Below are positions 11,580 to 22,507 of a DNA stretch of 64,000 bases, one piece after another (position 1 is the first letter of the stretch; the number at the start of each line of letters is the position of its first letter). The translations under genes and the position numbers were made by a program. The notes under the pieces were generated by a model, which was given only the letters and a program-made list of their open reading frames with translations, searched no databases and was not told the origin of the DNA. Source of the stretch: Rhynchopus sp. YZ270_cl-10 (lineage: Eukaryota > Euglenozoa > Diplonemea > Diplonemida > Diplonemidae); NCBI GenBank assembly GCA_964035575.1, contig OZ037918.1:744001-808000 (forward strand). Reading direction: 5' to 3'.

Positions 11580-12010
11580 ATTTGAGGCCATTAAAAGCAA
11601 AATTTGGCACTTTTGAGCATCTGTGGGGGTCTAAAACGCGGTTTTGCGAACCCGAAATTTCGTGGTTTTAACCAAAAAGACAAGTCGATTTGAACCTTAA
11701 AAAACATCAAAAATTTTTTTCACAAGTGTTTTTGAGGCCTGCTCACTACACCCTAGGTCCCCTTCTGGGACCAAAAAGTCAAAAAAAGCAAGAATTGGGC
11801 TATTTTGAGCATCTAGAGTTAATTCCCCAGTCATTTTCTGTACCACCAGTGCATTTTGTATGGGCCAGCGCCTTGTCAAAAAATCAAAAAATCTCAAAAA
11901 AAAAAAATTTTTTTTTCGGGAAATTTTCGACCCCTGAGTTGGGTTTTTGGGCACCAAAAAGTGCAAAAAAACGCAAAAATCGGGTGTTTTGACGATCTGG
12001 GGGTAAACTA
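11580..12010. repeat. Degenerate tandem repeat, period about 180 bp
   Basis: Three related stretches near 11595, 11780 and 11955 share CCAAAAAGTGCAAAAA-like, TTTTGAGCATCT-like and GGGGGTAAAC-like blocks. They are heavily diverged. No coding content. Confidence 0.5.
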
Positions 12011-12310
12011 TATGCACTACTACAGGGGCCCACAATATCGACTTTTCCTTAGCAAATTCCTTGGAGTATTGCATGCCTTGAAGTGTTGCATTTTGTCCCC
12101 ACTGAGTGTGCACTCAGAAAACACTCATCAATAAAACGACCTTTCTGTTCGGTAAAAAATAGTTATTTTCTATTGTAATAGTGGTTTGTCGTGCAGTGAT
12201 GTTCTTTGTACCTGGAGAGCGGGCCGAGTGCAAGGTATGTTTTTAACCCCCCGGTTTTCTCCCTTTTCGACATGTCCGCTATTTTTTAGCTATTTTTTTT
12301 TTTTTTAATA

Positions 12311-12935
12311 TGGCTCAGTCCATAAACCCACCCCCCTAAAAGGTAACCTTTTGAATTTTTTTTCACATTAGATAACTTCCACTCGGACTTTTTGCTCGAT
12401 TTTTGCTCCTTTGAACTCAGAATAACGTTTCTGAGGTCACAGGAGCAAAAATCGAGCAAAAAGTCCGAGTAGAAGATAGATGAATTAACGTCGAGAGGTA
12501 AAAAAACTAATTGGGCATTGGGTTTTGAGTGGGCTGCGAAAAGCTACTTTTTCACTATTTTTTTGCATTTTTTCGTATTCTGGGGTGGACAACTGGTGAA
12601 ATTTCACCCCACAAGGTGCCCCAGGCCTATTCTGGAGGTGGTTTCCACCAGAAGATGCTCAGAAGTGTCACAAATAATGAAAAATATTGTTCGGGAAACG
12701 GTTTACCTACGAAACTAACGCAAAACCCAATTCCCAATTAGTTTTTTACCTCTCGACGTTAATTCATCTATCTTCTACTCGGACTTTTTGCTCGATTTTT
12801 GCTCCTGTGACCTCAGAAACGTTATTCTGAGTTCAAAGGAGCAAAAATCGAGCAAAAAGTCCGAGTGGAAGTTATCTAATGTGAAAAAAATTTAAAAGGT
12901 TACCTTTTAGGGGGGTGGGTTTATGGACTGAGCCA
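12311..12935. mobile_element. Nested foldback element (625 bp)
   Basis: Arms of about 210 bp start TGGCTCAGTCCATAAACC and end with the complement. Each arm is itself a palindrome, because GGAGCAAAAATCGAGCAAAA and its complement occur in both halves. A unique 200-bp centre (about 12515-12735) separates the arms. It sits inside the 11353-14460 element. Target duplication not clear. Confidence 0.8.
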
Positions 12936-13339
12936 CATTATACCTAAAGCGTAGCTTAAAGGAGAAATAGTTCCTCAGATACGGTCGCCAATCACCCCTC
13001 CAACAGGGTAATTGTGCAATCAACGAAAAAACCTTTTTTTCCCTTTTACTTACCTATCAGAGTTACTATTTTTTGTCAACAAAAATGTCACTTTTACGTT
13101 TAAGGGGTACGGGGCGGCTTCTTGTTTGTTTGTTTGTTTTTTTGTTGTAGTCTCTACTTTTACATTCAATTTCTCTTAACAGGTACCCGAACCGACGACC
13201 CTTCATCGTGACAACGAAGCAGTGCCGACGGAAGAGCTGGTGCAATTATTTCAAAACCAGGTGGCGATCGTAAAAGTCGGGTTTATATACCAACTTTTCC
13301 ATTAACCCACCCCATAGACCACCCTAATTATTATGAAAC

Positions 13340-14110
13340 TCTTAGTCAGTCACTGCTATAGCCATTTAACCCAGGGAGCATAGCTAGTGCAAGAAATTCG
13401 ACTTCGGGATCCGGAAAGTCTGTCCTCTGCTTGCGGAGGACTAGACACAAGAAAATATTGCGTTCCCCCAGAATACTAATTTTTGTCACAGTAATTTTTG
13501 CCCAGGGCATGCTCTTGAAGCATGGCGGCTTGGTGTGAGAAGGGGCAGTGTATTGTTTTGTTCTAGATTTCAACGGTTGTTAGAACGAGTCAAGTGGATG
13601 CTTATCTAAACACTGACTTTAGTACAGACCCGAGAGATCACACATGACTTTGAGGAAAGAACAAAGCAATGCATCTGTACCCGCACGCCAGGTTGTAGTT
13701 ACTTCAGAATTTTCTTGAGTTTGCATGAACGAGGAGGGGGTGATTCATTCTTCGGGAACGCCTAGTATACCATGGAATGATCATCTCAAAAAAACAGTGG
13801 GGGCTGAATTCATATCCCTTAGAATTGCGAATTCAGCCTTTGCAGAAGGTACGTCTTACTTGTACTTGTACTTGTATGCCGTGTCACCCTTCTCAACCTT
13901 ACCGGTTCACAGCTCGCAAGAGCAATGTAACCCTTCTCGCTATTGCAAACTTAAGAATTTTCTGCTGTAACTTACCAAAATCGATTTTCTTTCACCCCAA
14001 ACACCCGCAACACCCCACCTGCTACTTCGGTAGCCTGTGTTGTTGGGAGTTGGTTCTCATGTTGATCCCCAGTGACTGTCTAGCACTGCTTCTTCTGAGC
14101 CCAACGTTGT
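13340..14110 (+). repeat. Shared internal module of the composite elements, copy 1
   Basis: Matches 28480-29105 in the same orientation over separate blocks. These include GCTATAGCCAT, GCATAGCTAGTGCAAGAAAT, CAAGAAAATATTG, a block with GGCATGC and GAAGCATGGC, CTGTACCCGC, CACCCCAAACACC, and CCAACG then TTGGCCT near the end. Frames inside are not conserved between copies, so a non-coding element body is likelier than a gene. Confidence 0.65.
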
Positions 14111-14545
14111 TTGGCCTGTCGACGTAATAAATACGAAGACAGGGCGGCGGTGCCAACAATTTTCCAATGATGTAACGTTTTATCTGATTGATTATCGTTT
14201 GATATACCTTGTGTGTGCTTCATGCACACCATGCAAGGAATATCGAACGGTACTTTCAAGCGATATTCGTTATTTCGTTTGGCAAACGTACTACGATCGT
14301 AAAATTTCGTAAAATTTCGTCTACGATCGTACTACGATCGTTTACGATCGTAAAATTTCGTAGTACGAAATTTTACGAAATTTTACGAAATTTTACGATC
14401 GTAACGATCGTAAAATTTTACGATCGTAAAATTTCGTACTACGATCGTCGGCAACCCGTGAAAAAAGAAAAAAAAAAAAAACAACACCATCAACAGATTC
14501 CCCAATACAACTCATCCTACACATAAATTTACACAAAAAAAAATA

Positions 14546-14598
14546 ATAGTGGAGTTCATCTTCGGGTGTCTACACTAAAACAACCAAGTTTTCAAAAA
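14546..14598 (+). repeat. Module D (one of seven copies)
   Basis: Core ATAGTGGAGTTCATC, TCGGGTGTCTACACTAA, TACAACCAAGTTTTCAAAA. Other + strand copies: 2447, 6888, 10851, 33954 (partial), 33998, 39193. This one lies 100 bp upstream of the CDS at 14702. Confidence 0.75.
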
Positions 14599-14701
14599 AA
14601 AACCTTCTCCCCCTCCCTTCTCTCATACTATGGTAATCCAACACTAACTTAACATTTTTTTTTCTTCCCTAAAAAAATATCACCACTCCTCCACAAAAAA
14701 A

Positions 14702-16585
14702 ATGCTTCCTGAGAGAATGTACTACGACCCTGGTGGGTATTGTTGTCCCCTTCCAATGCCGGTTTATCTTGATCATTCTCATCATCCTCATCTTCATCAT
14801 CCGCCCCCTCCTCCTCCTCTCCATACTACGTCTCTTCCACAACGTTGTGTGCCCCTTCCTCTTCCCCCGCCTTTACTTCGCAATGAGGAGGGAATGTCAG
14901 AATCGTCGCCACCTTCTCCAAATGGGTCTTCTATTGAAGGTGAGATGCGAGAAGTAACGCTTTTTGGGGAAGTGCTGTTCTGGTGGCGCGCTGTAGATGA
15001 GACTGCAGGTTGCTACGTTGATGCTATCAAATTGAAGGAAAATGAAGCAATGAATGAACCCGAGAATACATCCAAAAATTTCTCCAATCATTATATCGAG
15101 AGTACGATGAATGGAACTGATTCACCAAACTCTTCAAATAAAGTTGATATGTTTCGCTTTGATAGTCTTCATACGATTCTTTCCGAAGAAATCTCACGTC
15201 AATACATAGAAAGCCGTGAACATATAGAGCAGAGTTTCATCGAGGAGTTGATGTGTAGGAGGGGGTGTGAGATGGAGGGTCTGAGGAGGAAATGTGTTGA
15301 TAGTGGAGTGAGGGAAAGGGGTGGGAGGCAAAGTGCAGTCGTAGCCGCAGTCGCAGACGCAGCCTCCGCAGCGATTTCTGCAGGGGTGATTATTGCTGTT
15401 GTGACGCCATCGATTGCGGTGCCCCTCAACGTTCTTCTCACTGCCGAAGCTGCATTTCGTCAAACCACCACCTTCATCTCCCTTACCTCTTTACGCCATC
15501 TCTATCTTACTGTACATATCCACAACGAAGAAGTTGCTGCTGCGGAGGTCTTATATACTATATGGCACCATGAAATGAACGAAATGCGTTCACGCCAAAA
15601 TATTTGTGTAGAAGAACTGCGGTCATACGGTAACATTGCTGTGCGATACGAAAAGCGTGCACCCCTTATACACCGTGTACTTCTGAAACGCAATGAGAAC
15701 GTAGGCAGAAATGATATCCGAAGGTGTCATACGGTAGGTTTGGAGCAGCTTCGGGTGTTTCTGGGAGAGGTGGAAGGGAGGCACCGTATTGAGCAGGGAC
15801 AACGGAAGAAGGTGGTTGGGGTGCTCTGCTTAGAGGAGACTGTGGTGAGGGAGGGTCTGATGCAGGACTATATGGGGGTACAGCTGGATGCGGTGTGCAC
15901 CCTGCAGGTTCGTGCTGAGGAGGGTGCGAGAGGGGGGATCGTGCGAGAGGAGGCAAAGCGACGGTGTGGGGTTGCCACTCAGAGAATTCGCACGGCACAG
16001 CGCGTTGCAACAACAACACCACGCGCTACCCTTCCGGTGGTGCTTCTCGAGCATATACTCTCTTGGCTGAATGTTGCTGATAAACGTACAGCAAGACGAT
16101 GCTGTCAAGGCTTCCTCCGTGTAGTGAGGGAAGACATGGGGAGCGCAACGAGAGTCTTGCAAGGGTTCTTGCGGGAGCGGTGGTTAGTCCGTTTGGTGCA
16201 GCGGTATGGGGTGAAGGTGCGTCGGATACAGCGCTGGTGGGGAGCGATAGTGGCTGGGATGGATGCCTTGTGTGAGGTGGAGGGGATGGGCCGGTCGGCA
16301 AATGGGTTCAGAACGGCGCTGTGCGGTGCACGGCGTGTGGCGAGGCGGCAGTATCTGACCGGGGTTTCTCTGGCAGGGGCACGTTGCACGTTGTTTCCTG
16401 GTTTAGATAATAGGTTAGTACCGCGAACAGTGTGCGTGCTGTTTCCACCCGCACCCACCTGCTACGTCTGTGAGCTCAGTGAGGACCCGGATGACCCTCT
16501 CAGAAAGTGCCGCTGTCACCGTACAATACACACCCAATGTGGGCACACCGAGGAGTGTTGCACCTCCCGGTGTGGGTATAGGTAG
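14702..16585 (+). CDS. F-box / RINGv-like protein, 627 aa
   Basis: Single open frame of 627 codons from an ATG preceded by an A-run. Residues 1-70 are His/Pro-rich and low in complexity. Residues about 213-246 are Ala/Val-rich and hydrophobic. Residues about 444-475 (LPVVLLEHILSWLN, then CCQGF) match the F-box pattern LPxELLxxILSxL. The tail from residue 587 has C-x2-C, then C-x-C, H-x2-C and a final C-C-x3-C, resembling the first half of a RING-CH (RINGv) finger. F-box proteins usually bring substrates to SCF ubiquitin ligases and RINGv proteins are E3 ligases, so a ubiquitin role is plausible. Both calls rest on motif recognition by eye. The tail may be incomplete, or spliced to a further exon. 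Confidence 0.75.
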   Translation: MLPERMYYDPGGYCCPLPMPVYLDHSHHPHLHHPPPPPPLHTTSLPQRCVPLPLPPPLLRNEEGMSESSPPSPNGSSIEGEMREVTLFGEVLFWWRAVDETAGCYVDAIKLKENEAMNEPENTSKNFSNHYIESTMNGTDSPNSSNKVDMFRFDSLHTILSEEISRQYIESREHIEQSFIEELMCRRGCEMEGLRRKCVDSGVRERGGRQSAVVAAVADAASAAISAGVIIAVVTPSIAVPLNVLLTAEAAFRQTTTFISLTSLRHLYLTVHIHNEEVAAAEVLYTIWHHEMNEMRSRQNICVEELRSYGNIAVRYEKRAPLIHRVLLKRNENVGRNDIRRCHTVGLEQLRVFLGEVEGRHRIEQGQRKKVVGVLCLEETVVREGLMQDYMGVQLDAVCTLQVRAEEGARGGIVREEAKRRCGVATQRIRTAQRVATTTPRATLPVVLLEHILSWLNVADKRTARRCCQGFLRVVREDMGSATRVLQGFLRERWLVRLVQRYGVKVRRIQRWWGAIVAGMDALCEVEGMGRSANGFRTALCGARRVARRQYLTGVSLAGARCTLFPGLDNRLVPRTVCVLFPPAPTCYVCELSEDPDDPLRKCRCHRTIHTQCGHTEECCTSRCGYR

Positions 16586-17029
16586 GTGAAGGAAATGCGG
16601 AAGAGTTTCTTATTTCCCCCCCCTCATGAAATATACCACCCACGGTACAGCCAGGTCATATACCAAAGGTGCACTATTCACGAGTGGGCTGTTGTATTTC
16701 AAGTCAACTTTTTGTTTTTTTGTTTTGCTTTTTTTTTAAACACTCTCTTCTCTAACCCCTTCTAATAAGTTTCCCATCCTCCTCCTCCCTCATATCGTGT
16801 GTGACATACCCATATTAAAACAAAACGAACCACAGTTTGATTTTTTTTTCTCCCCTCTCCCTCTCTCCCTCACCATTTTGTTCCCCATTTCTCTTTTTTT
16901 CAGGTGTCTTTTTCTTTCTTTTTTTTGCTCCTTTTTTTGTTCTCTCTTTTCTATAAAGGCGCTTTTTTTTCAGCTTTTTCTTGAAAAAAAAATAGATCAT
17001 CTACACATATCCCTTGATATTCTTTCATC
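16586..17029. other. Intergenic region with module A copy
   Basis: About 440 bp between two co-directional genes. It contains a module A copy (16643-16710) and then long pyrimidine tracts up to the next ATG. The tracts could include a trans- or cis-splice acceptor: TTTTTTTCAG lies near 16895-16903. Confidence 0.6.
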
Positions 17030-18754
17030 ATGCCACCCGACCTCGCCATAGCTCCAGTAAAGATTCCTGCTGAGCTGGAAGACAAATTTAGTGGTCTTAT
17101 CTCGGTGACAACATATTTTATTGATTATGTACTGCGGATCAGCGCGAAGAAACGGCGCGGGAAGAAGAAGGTGCTGATTGTAACAGAACGGGCGGTCTTC
17201 ATTTGCGAGCCGGAAGGGTACATCAACCGCTGCATCCAGCTTTCCGACGTAGAACGCTTGGTTTATGGTGGGCAGGACGACCACTTTGCATTATGCGTTC
17301 CTCGAGAAGGCGCTGAAGGCAACCCTTCATTTGACGCCCTCTTCCGTACAGGAAACGTTGTGTACCTGACCACAGTCCTCAAGGAGCTAATGACAAAACG
17401 GGTTCGCAAGCAGGTCATCCTCCGTGCCGTCCCTTCCTCCGAAACCTTTCCGTTTGAGACAATCAATCTGACACAACCCCCTGGATGGACCATCAGCCTG
17501 CATCCTGACGTTCTTGAATGCGTTTCAAACGACCTAGAATTTTCTCCACCAGACGAAAGAAGAGACATCGAACCGCATCCCTCCCCTCCAATGCACCCAG
17601 GGGGAACACCAGCAGGGGGGCCAGGAATTCCGTTGGGTTCAGGATTGAGTGGAATCGCTTCCTCTCATGTCGCTGCTGCACAGCATGCTGCACCTCAAGG
17701 TCAAGCCCCAAGCGCATTGTCCATTATTCTCAAAAAGTTGGAAGTAATGGATTCTGATATTCAAGGTATAAAGCAGGACCAGCATTTGAGTGGGAGGAGA
17801 AGCAGTAGTGGGCAGACCCCGCATCAGCATCAACACTACCATTCTTCACCTAGTCCGAGAAGACGGTCGAGGGAACAACAAAGTGATCGGGGGGATCATG
17901 AGCGTGGAGGGGGTGGTGGTGTACCACAACCCGGCGACGCTGCAGCCAGAGAGCTTTCCCTTCGGTCCTATGAGGAAGTCAAGGCGATTCGTAAGGAGCT
18001 TGCCTCTGGTGGCTATATCAAACCCTCCGTTGCATGGGGCGATATATTCCCTACGTCAGTAGAGACAACCGAACCATATTCCCACCCTCATCCCCACCCC
18101 CATCTTCAAGAAAAGGAGGTCTTTTGCTGGCATTGTCACCGAGATTTATCAGATCAATCCACAGTTCCACGGTGTAGTAATTGTAAACGGGCTGTCTATT
18201 GTGGTCGGCAATGCCAAACCGTGCATTGGGGGAGACACAAACTGGAGTGCGCCTCTTTGGAACAGAGTGAACGAAATGGGAGCCCTGAGCCGATATTGTA
18301 TGGGGGGGTAGGAGGTGGGGCACCTTCACCTTCTCCGCAACCATCCCCTAGGCAGGTCTACGTGGTCGGGGGACCGGTGTCAGTATCACCCAGGAGTGGG
18401 TCAAAGAAGAAGAAGAAGAAGAAGAAAAAGGCATCAGTATTACCACCACCTCCAGTGTCACCACCCCCGCCGGTTGCCGCAGGGCCGGCGCCGTCAGCGG
18501 TGTTGGTGGAGCGGACAGCGCCCGATGCATTGCGTGATAGGGTATACGATACGTCAAAATCCCTGCCTGACCCCACAGCAGGGCGTCCCCTCCCGCCGCC
18601 AGCGCCGCATCAGATTGCGGGTGGAGGGATTAACAGCGTGCCGGGTGGTGGTGGTGGTGCGTCGTATGAAGAACTGTTCCATTCGTATAGGGACTACTAT
18701 GCGGAGGTCCTCAGTGGGGAGGACCCGGCCCCGCCAGCTACACTGTATTCGTAG
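17030..18754 (+). CDS. PH-like/MYND zinc-finger protein, 574 aa
   Basis: Open frame of 574 codons. Residues about 15-110 contain the pattern KKVLIVTERAVFICEP ... IQLSDVERLVYGG, like the PH-like N-terminal domains of many kinetoplastid proteins. Residues 364-407 form a complete MYND finger: C366-x2-C369, C382-x2-C385, YC391-x3-C395, H403-x3-C407. MYND fingers bind proline-rich peptides in protein partners. The middle and the C-terminus are rich in Pro, Gly, His and Ser, with a lysine run near residue 458 and proline runs after it. No enzymatic domain is visible. It is probably a cytosolic or nuclear scaffold. The start is the first ATG after a pyrimidine-rich leader. Confidence 0.85.
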   Translation: MPPDLAIAPVKIPAELEDKFSGLISVTTYFIDYVLRISAKKRRGKKKVLIVTERAVFICEPEGYINRCIQLSDVERLVYGGQDDHFALCVPREGAEGNPSFDALFRTGNVVYLTTVLKELMTKRVRKQVILRAVPSSETFPFETINLTQPPGWTISLHPDVLECVSNDLEFSPPDERRDIEPHPSPPMHPGGTPAGGPGIPLGSGLSGIASSHVAAAQHAAPQGQAPSALSIILKKLEVMDSDIQGIKQDQHLSGRRSSSGQTPHQHQHYHSSPSPRRRSREQQSDRGDHERGGGGGVPQPGDAAARELSLRSYEEVKAIRKELASGGYIKPSVAWGDIFPTSVETTEPYSHPHPHPHLQEKEVFCWHCHRDLSDQSTVPRCSNCKRAVYCGRQCQTVHWGRHKLECASLEQSERNGSPEPILYGGVGGGAPSPSPQPSPRQVYVVGGPVSVSPRSGSKKKKKKKKKASVLPPPPVSPPPPVAAGPAPSAVLVERTAPDALRDRVYDTSKSLPDPTAGRPLPPPAPHQIAGGGINSVPGGGGGASYEELFHSYRDYYAEVLSGEDPAPPATLYS

Positions 18755-18955
18755 AAGGGGTGGGCGTGGAGGGTGAAGGGATGCGGGGGGAGGGGGGGGT
18801 GGACTAGGTTGTATTATACGTGCATTATACGGCCCCGACCGATTACCGTATTATTCGGTATTATACAGAATTATACGGTGTTATATGCGGTGCTGCTGGG
18901 GGACCGAATGCCGTATAATTCGTATAATTATACGAATTATTCGAAGTTTACAACC

Positions 18956-19166
18956 TATACGACGGGACCCAGTGACAAGTAACAAGTGAATCACATGTCA
19001 TTTCACTTGTCACTTGTCACTCAAAAAAGTCACTTGTCATGACAAGTGATTTTCTATTGGGATATAGGCTATTCACTTGTCATGACAAGTGATTTACTTG
19101 TCATTTACTTGTCACTTTTTCACTTGTCATTTTCACTTGTCACTTGTCATTGGGTCCCGTCGTGTA
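18956..19166. mobile_element. TACACGAC-family element, copy 2
   Basis: Ends TATACGACGGGACCCAGTGA and TCATTGGGTCCCGTCGTGTA. The interior is almost entirely CACTTGTCATGACAAGTG-type palindromic units in both directions around a short unique centre. No target duplication seen. Confidence 0.8.
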
Positions 19167-19514
19167 CTGGGGGTGTGGGTGGGGGGGGGGGGGGGTGAAA
19201 ATAGTTCGGCTGTTGGTCCCGAGACTATTCATTAGAAATGTTCATTTTGCTTTTTTTTGTAAAGTGTTACCAAGGTACCACTCCGTTTATAGGTACACAA
19301 TGCGTTGGGGGGGGTGAGGTCATTGTACCAAATGTACACGGTTTTTATGTGAGATGTATTTCAAGTTCAACCCTATTTCTTTTTTTTTCTTCGCTGCCTG
19401 TTTGCGTACACAGAGGTGTGCGTTTATTTTTTCAACTACCATTTGTTTTGTTGCTGCTTTTTTTTTTCTTTTTTGAATGTAAAGTATATTATTTTGTTGA
19501 TTGTAGGGTACTCT

Positions 19515-19575
19515 ATGCTTTCATCCGGATGGCTGGCATCAGTGGGTCAGTCTGGAGGTGCCCCATCAATGACTT
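19515..19575 (+). repeat. Module F
   Basis: Pattern CTTTCATCCGGATGGCTGGC, TCAGTGGGTCAGT, GGAGGTGCC, ATCAAT. Relatives on the + strand: about 7645-7690, 22130-22180, and pieces near 11035 and 11265. Confidence 0.55.
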
Positions 19576-20891
19576 TCTCTTTTGTAGTGATGGTGTGTAT
19601 GTGTTTGATAACTTATGGCGGCAATTCTTGCGCAGAATATAGCCGTGTGGGCGGTGTATTTCACTCTTGCAAAAGTTTTCTGTGTTGCAGTGACCATCCG
19701 TCTGTCGATGAAACGGTGAGGGCGTTTTGCACTTTCAAGTTCTCTTTGTTTGTTATCCAATGGTGTGCTTGCCAGAGTAGTATCTGGTATACAGAGCAGC
19801 CATTGTAGGTTTAGTGTGGTATAGTACCTTCTAGAAGTTTTGAAAAATGCTCTTTCTTTTTTTTTGGATAATTCTTGTGGAATATTGCCTGAAAAAAATA
19901 TTTTGTACGTGGTAGTTTTTTTTTTTCCTGTTGTGTGATGTTGATGTGAATGCTAATGAAACCTTGTCGTGGAAAAAAAAAAAAAATGAATTTCTTTGAA
20001 ACCACGAAACCGCAAAAAAAATCCCCAAAAAAAAAATCCCTTTCCCTCCCCTTTTGCACTGTATTAGGAATGTATGTAGGTATCTGTTTTTTTTGTTATA
20101 TTTCAAAGCAAGGTGGCTAAAAGCGCTGTGCGAGGCGTTAGGCTTATCTTCATCTCCCCCCCTTTTTTGTGCACCACGAACGAAACAAAATTATCCGATA
20201 TTTTGAACACAAAAAAAAGAAAAGAGCCCACCCTTTTACCCCTCTTTTTTTTTTGAAAGCGTTGCAAAACCCTGTGGTCAGGGGGTGACTCTGGTGCAGT
20301 CACACAGTACCGGATGATTTCCTTGCTCCCGATATAAACGCCTGAGGGCACGCTACGACAAAAGTCGCCCCCCCTTCGCTCCGGCTATGAAGCCAGCCTT
20401 CGTAGCGTCTCACTTTGTGTTTACATACACGACACCTTCAGCAATGTCCACGAGTTGCTCGAGTCTGATGGTCGCGGTCTTGAACGTGCCGCGGCGGAAC
20501 GTCGGTGGTGGGCGGGGTCTGGGGGTGCAGCTCTGACCCACTGCTAGGGTTTGGGGGGCAACAACTGTAGCCCAGACCCGCCCGGGCAGCAATGAAGCAG
20601 TGTTCTTGGAGCTTCTTTGGAGCTTTTTGGCAGCAAATTTGTCGCCACTTTCCGATGTGACCCACGAAATGGATGTAGTACTGCATGGTTGGGGTACAGC
20701 CGGTCATTGTACCAAAGGTACACTGTTCTCACGAGGCTTTTGTTTTGTATTTCAAATCAAAACTTTCACCCTACAGGAACAAAGAGATTCCCTCCTCTAT
20801 ACACTAAAAAACACTACCCTTTTTTTTCTCTTTAATCTTTGCCTTTTTTTTTCTTTTAAAAATTCCGTGTGTACCACAGACAGGTGGGGGT

Positions 20892-22054
20892 ATGGTGGTG
20901 TCGAGGGATCGGACGAATGAGTTGTCCCAGATTTTTGATGACTTGAAGCGTCAGAGTGGGGGGCGGGGGGAGCGCGGTGTGACGGCACCTGCCCCGAGGC
21001 AGCTGTCGTTGTTTCACAAAGCTGCGCAGGATATTACAGCAGAGCTTACGTCGACAGCGGAGATGTTGGAGAATTTGAGCAAGCTGACGAAACAGCGGAG
21101 CGCCTTCGACGACCACAGCCAAGAGGTCAACAACATGGCTGTCGTCGTAAAGGAACGGATGTCTTCCCTCCACGAAAAAATCATCAACCTCGGCCAAATA
21201 AAAGACTCCTCACGACAGTGGGGCCAGACGCAGGCGAACAACCACTCCAGCACCGTGGTGAACACCCTCAAAACGCAGCTGGTAGGAGCGCAGAAGGTGT
21301 TCAAAGACATTTTGACGCGTCGGACGCAAAGTATGAAGCAGGTGTCCGACAGAAGGTCGAAGTTCACGCATTCAGGAGAGCGTGAGTTTACGTCGTCAGT
21401 GTTCAGGCAGGCGAAGCAGCAGGAAGAGGAGGAGAGTCTCTTTGCCAGCAGGCCTGGTGGCGGCGGTGGGCAAATGGCCCTGCAGCAGCAGAACCAGGAC
21501 GCCAGCATGCAGTACTACAACCAGCGGCAGGAGGGGGCGCAGATGCTGGAGCAGACCGTGGCGCAGCTGGGGTCGCTCTTCCAGGACTTCTCGCGGCTTG
21601 TCGCGCAGCAGGAGGAAATGGTATGTGAAAATTCAGTCATCACTTTGCGCCCAATTCATATCAACGCTGTATGGCTGCGTTTAACGAAAAAAAATAATCT
21701 TCCCTTTCATCAAGATGAGACCGTAGGTTTGAATTCAATGAAGGTAGTCAAAGTATTTGGTACCCCAGAAATCCAAAAAAAAATTTAATTTAAAATACCG
21801 AGTAGTCGCTATAACTACGCACTAAGTACGCAATAATAGGGTCGTCAGGAGCACCAAGTATTAATCAATTCCCTCGCACACAGATCCAGCGCATAGACAC
21901 CGACACCGAGGCTGCTGTAGACAACATGACCCAGGGGCAGGACTTCCTCCTCAACTACCTCAACAACATCTCGAACAACCGTTCCCTCATCTTCAAGATC
22001 TTCGGGATTCTCTTTGTCTTCGTCATGGTCTTTGGCCTCTTCGTTGTGCGGTAG
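20892..22054 (+). CDS. Syntaxin-5/Sed5-like Qa-SNARE, 299 aa, one intron
   Basis: Two exons, 20892-21620 and 21884-22054, give 299 aa. The N-terminus SRDRTNELSQIF matches the syntaxin-5/Sed5 peptide DRTxEF, which binds Sly1-type SM proteins. A helical Habc-like region follows. The SNARE motif spans about residues 203-275. Its zero-layer glutamine is Q231 in SLFQDFS, then AQQEEM at the exon end and IQRIDTDTEAAVDNM at the start of exon 2. The C-terminus is a single hydrophobic anchor (FKIFGILFVFVMVFGLFVV) ending in Arg, typical of a tail-anchored SNARE. Known role of the family: ER-Golgi and intra-Golgi fusion. The length is close to that of other family members. The exon junction falls inside the SNARE motif in phase 0. 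Confidence 0.92.
21621..21883 (+). other. Spliceosomal intron of the syntaxin gene
   Basis: Begins GTATGTGAAA and ends CTCGCACACAG, 263 bp, phase 0. Reading through it would end the protein before its SNARE C-terminal half and membrane anchor; splicing restores both exactly. It is richer in AT than the exons. Confidence 0.92.
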
Positions 22055-22507
22055 AGCGGTGGTGTAGCAGGGTGGTTCACTTTAAGGGGGAGGGGATGGG
22101 GAAAGATGCAGAGGTGTGGCCGCAGGGTTGTGCTTTCATCCAGCTGGCATGCGTGGGTCAGCGGGAGGTGCATAAAATAACTTCACTTTTCTTTTGTCAA
22201 GGTCGACTGAGATGCGTTTTCAGCGCGTTTCAACGACTCTTTTCTTAAAGGCTACCTACGAGAGAGCCTCAGGTTCATCTTATAAACCCTTTCTTTGTAT
22301 TTTTTCCCCCAAAAAAGGTGGCTTGGTTCTTTTATTTTGCACCCTCTGTTTTTTTGCATAAATCGAGAATTTTTTTTTTTTTTACGTGACTCAGCACGAG
22401 GGGGATGGACTGAGTTGTATCTATTTTTTGAAAATAACTTTTGCTGTTCGAAAAAAAAAAAAAAAAAATCCTTGGCGAATAGGGCAACCAACCCTCCCCC
22501 AATTTTT

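Larger units (their letters stand above)
11353..14460. mobile_element. Composite 3.1-kb inverted-repeat element
   Basis: Left end CACGGGTTGCCGACGATCG, right end its complement at 14460. Just inside both ends lie arrays of palindromic units around ACGATCGTAAAATTTCGTA (11365-11500 and 14288-14450). The flanks are AAAAAA on both sides, a possible 6-bp target duplication but in low-complexity sequence. The interior contains a degenerate tandem repeat (about 11560-12010), a nested foldback (12311-12935) and a module (13340-14110) shared with the element at 27266-29925. No transposase frame is visible. Non-autonomous DNA transposon of unknown superfamily. Confidence 0.75.
18755..20891. other. Intergenic region, repeats only
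   Basis: 2.1 kb without a convincing gene. It holds an AT-rich stretch of repeated ATTATACG units (18815-18950), a TACACGAC element (18956-19166), a G-run (about 19180-19195), partial or full module A copies (19268, 20686), module F (about 19515), module C (19700) and module B (20109). A GC-rich island at 20390-20600 has a 60-codon - strand frame with gene-like codon use; it may be a gene relic. Confidence 0.65.

Noticed and set aside
13777-14127. 116-codon frame in the composite element
   Set aside because: The related module at 28480-29105 does not conserve this frame, so it is probably not coding.
11365-14450. CRISPR-like regularly repeated palindromes
   Set aside because: The units are directly adjacent, with no unique spacers; they form inverted subterminal arrays of a eukaryotic transposable element, and there are no cas genes.
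20410-20592. 60-codon - strand frame with gene-like codon use
   Set aside because: Short, no recognisable family, no clear splice acceptor, opposite to all host genes. A gene relic is possible but not supported.
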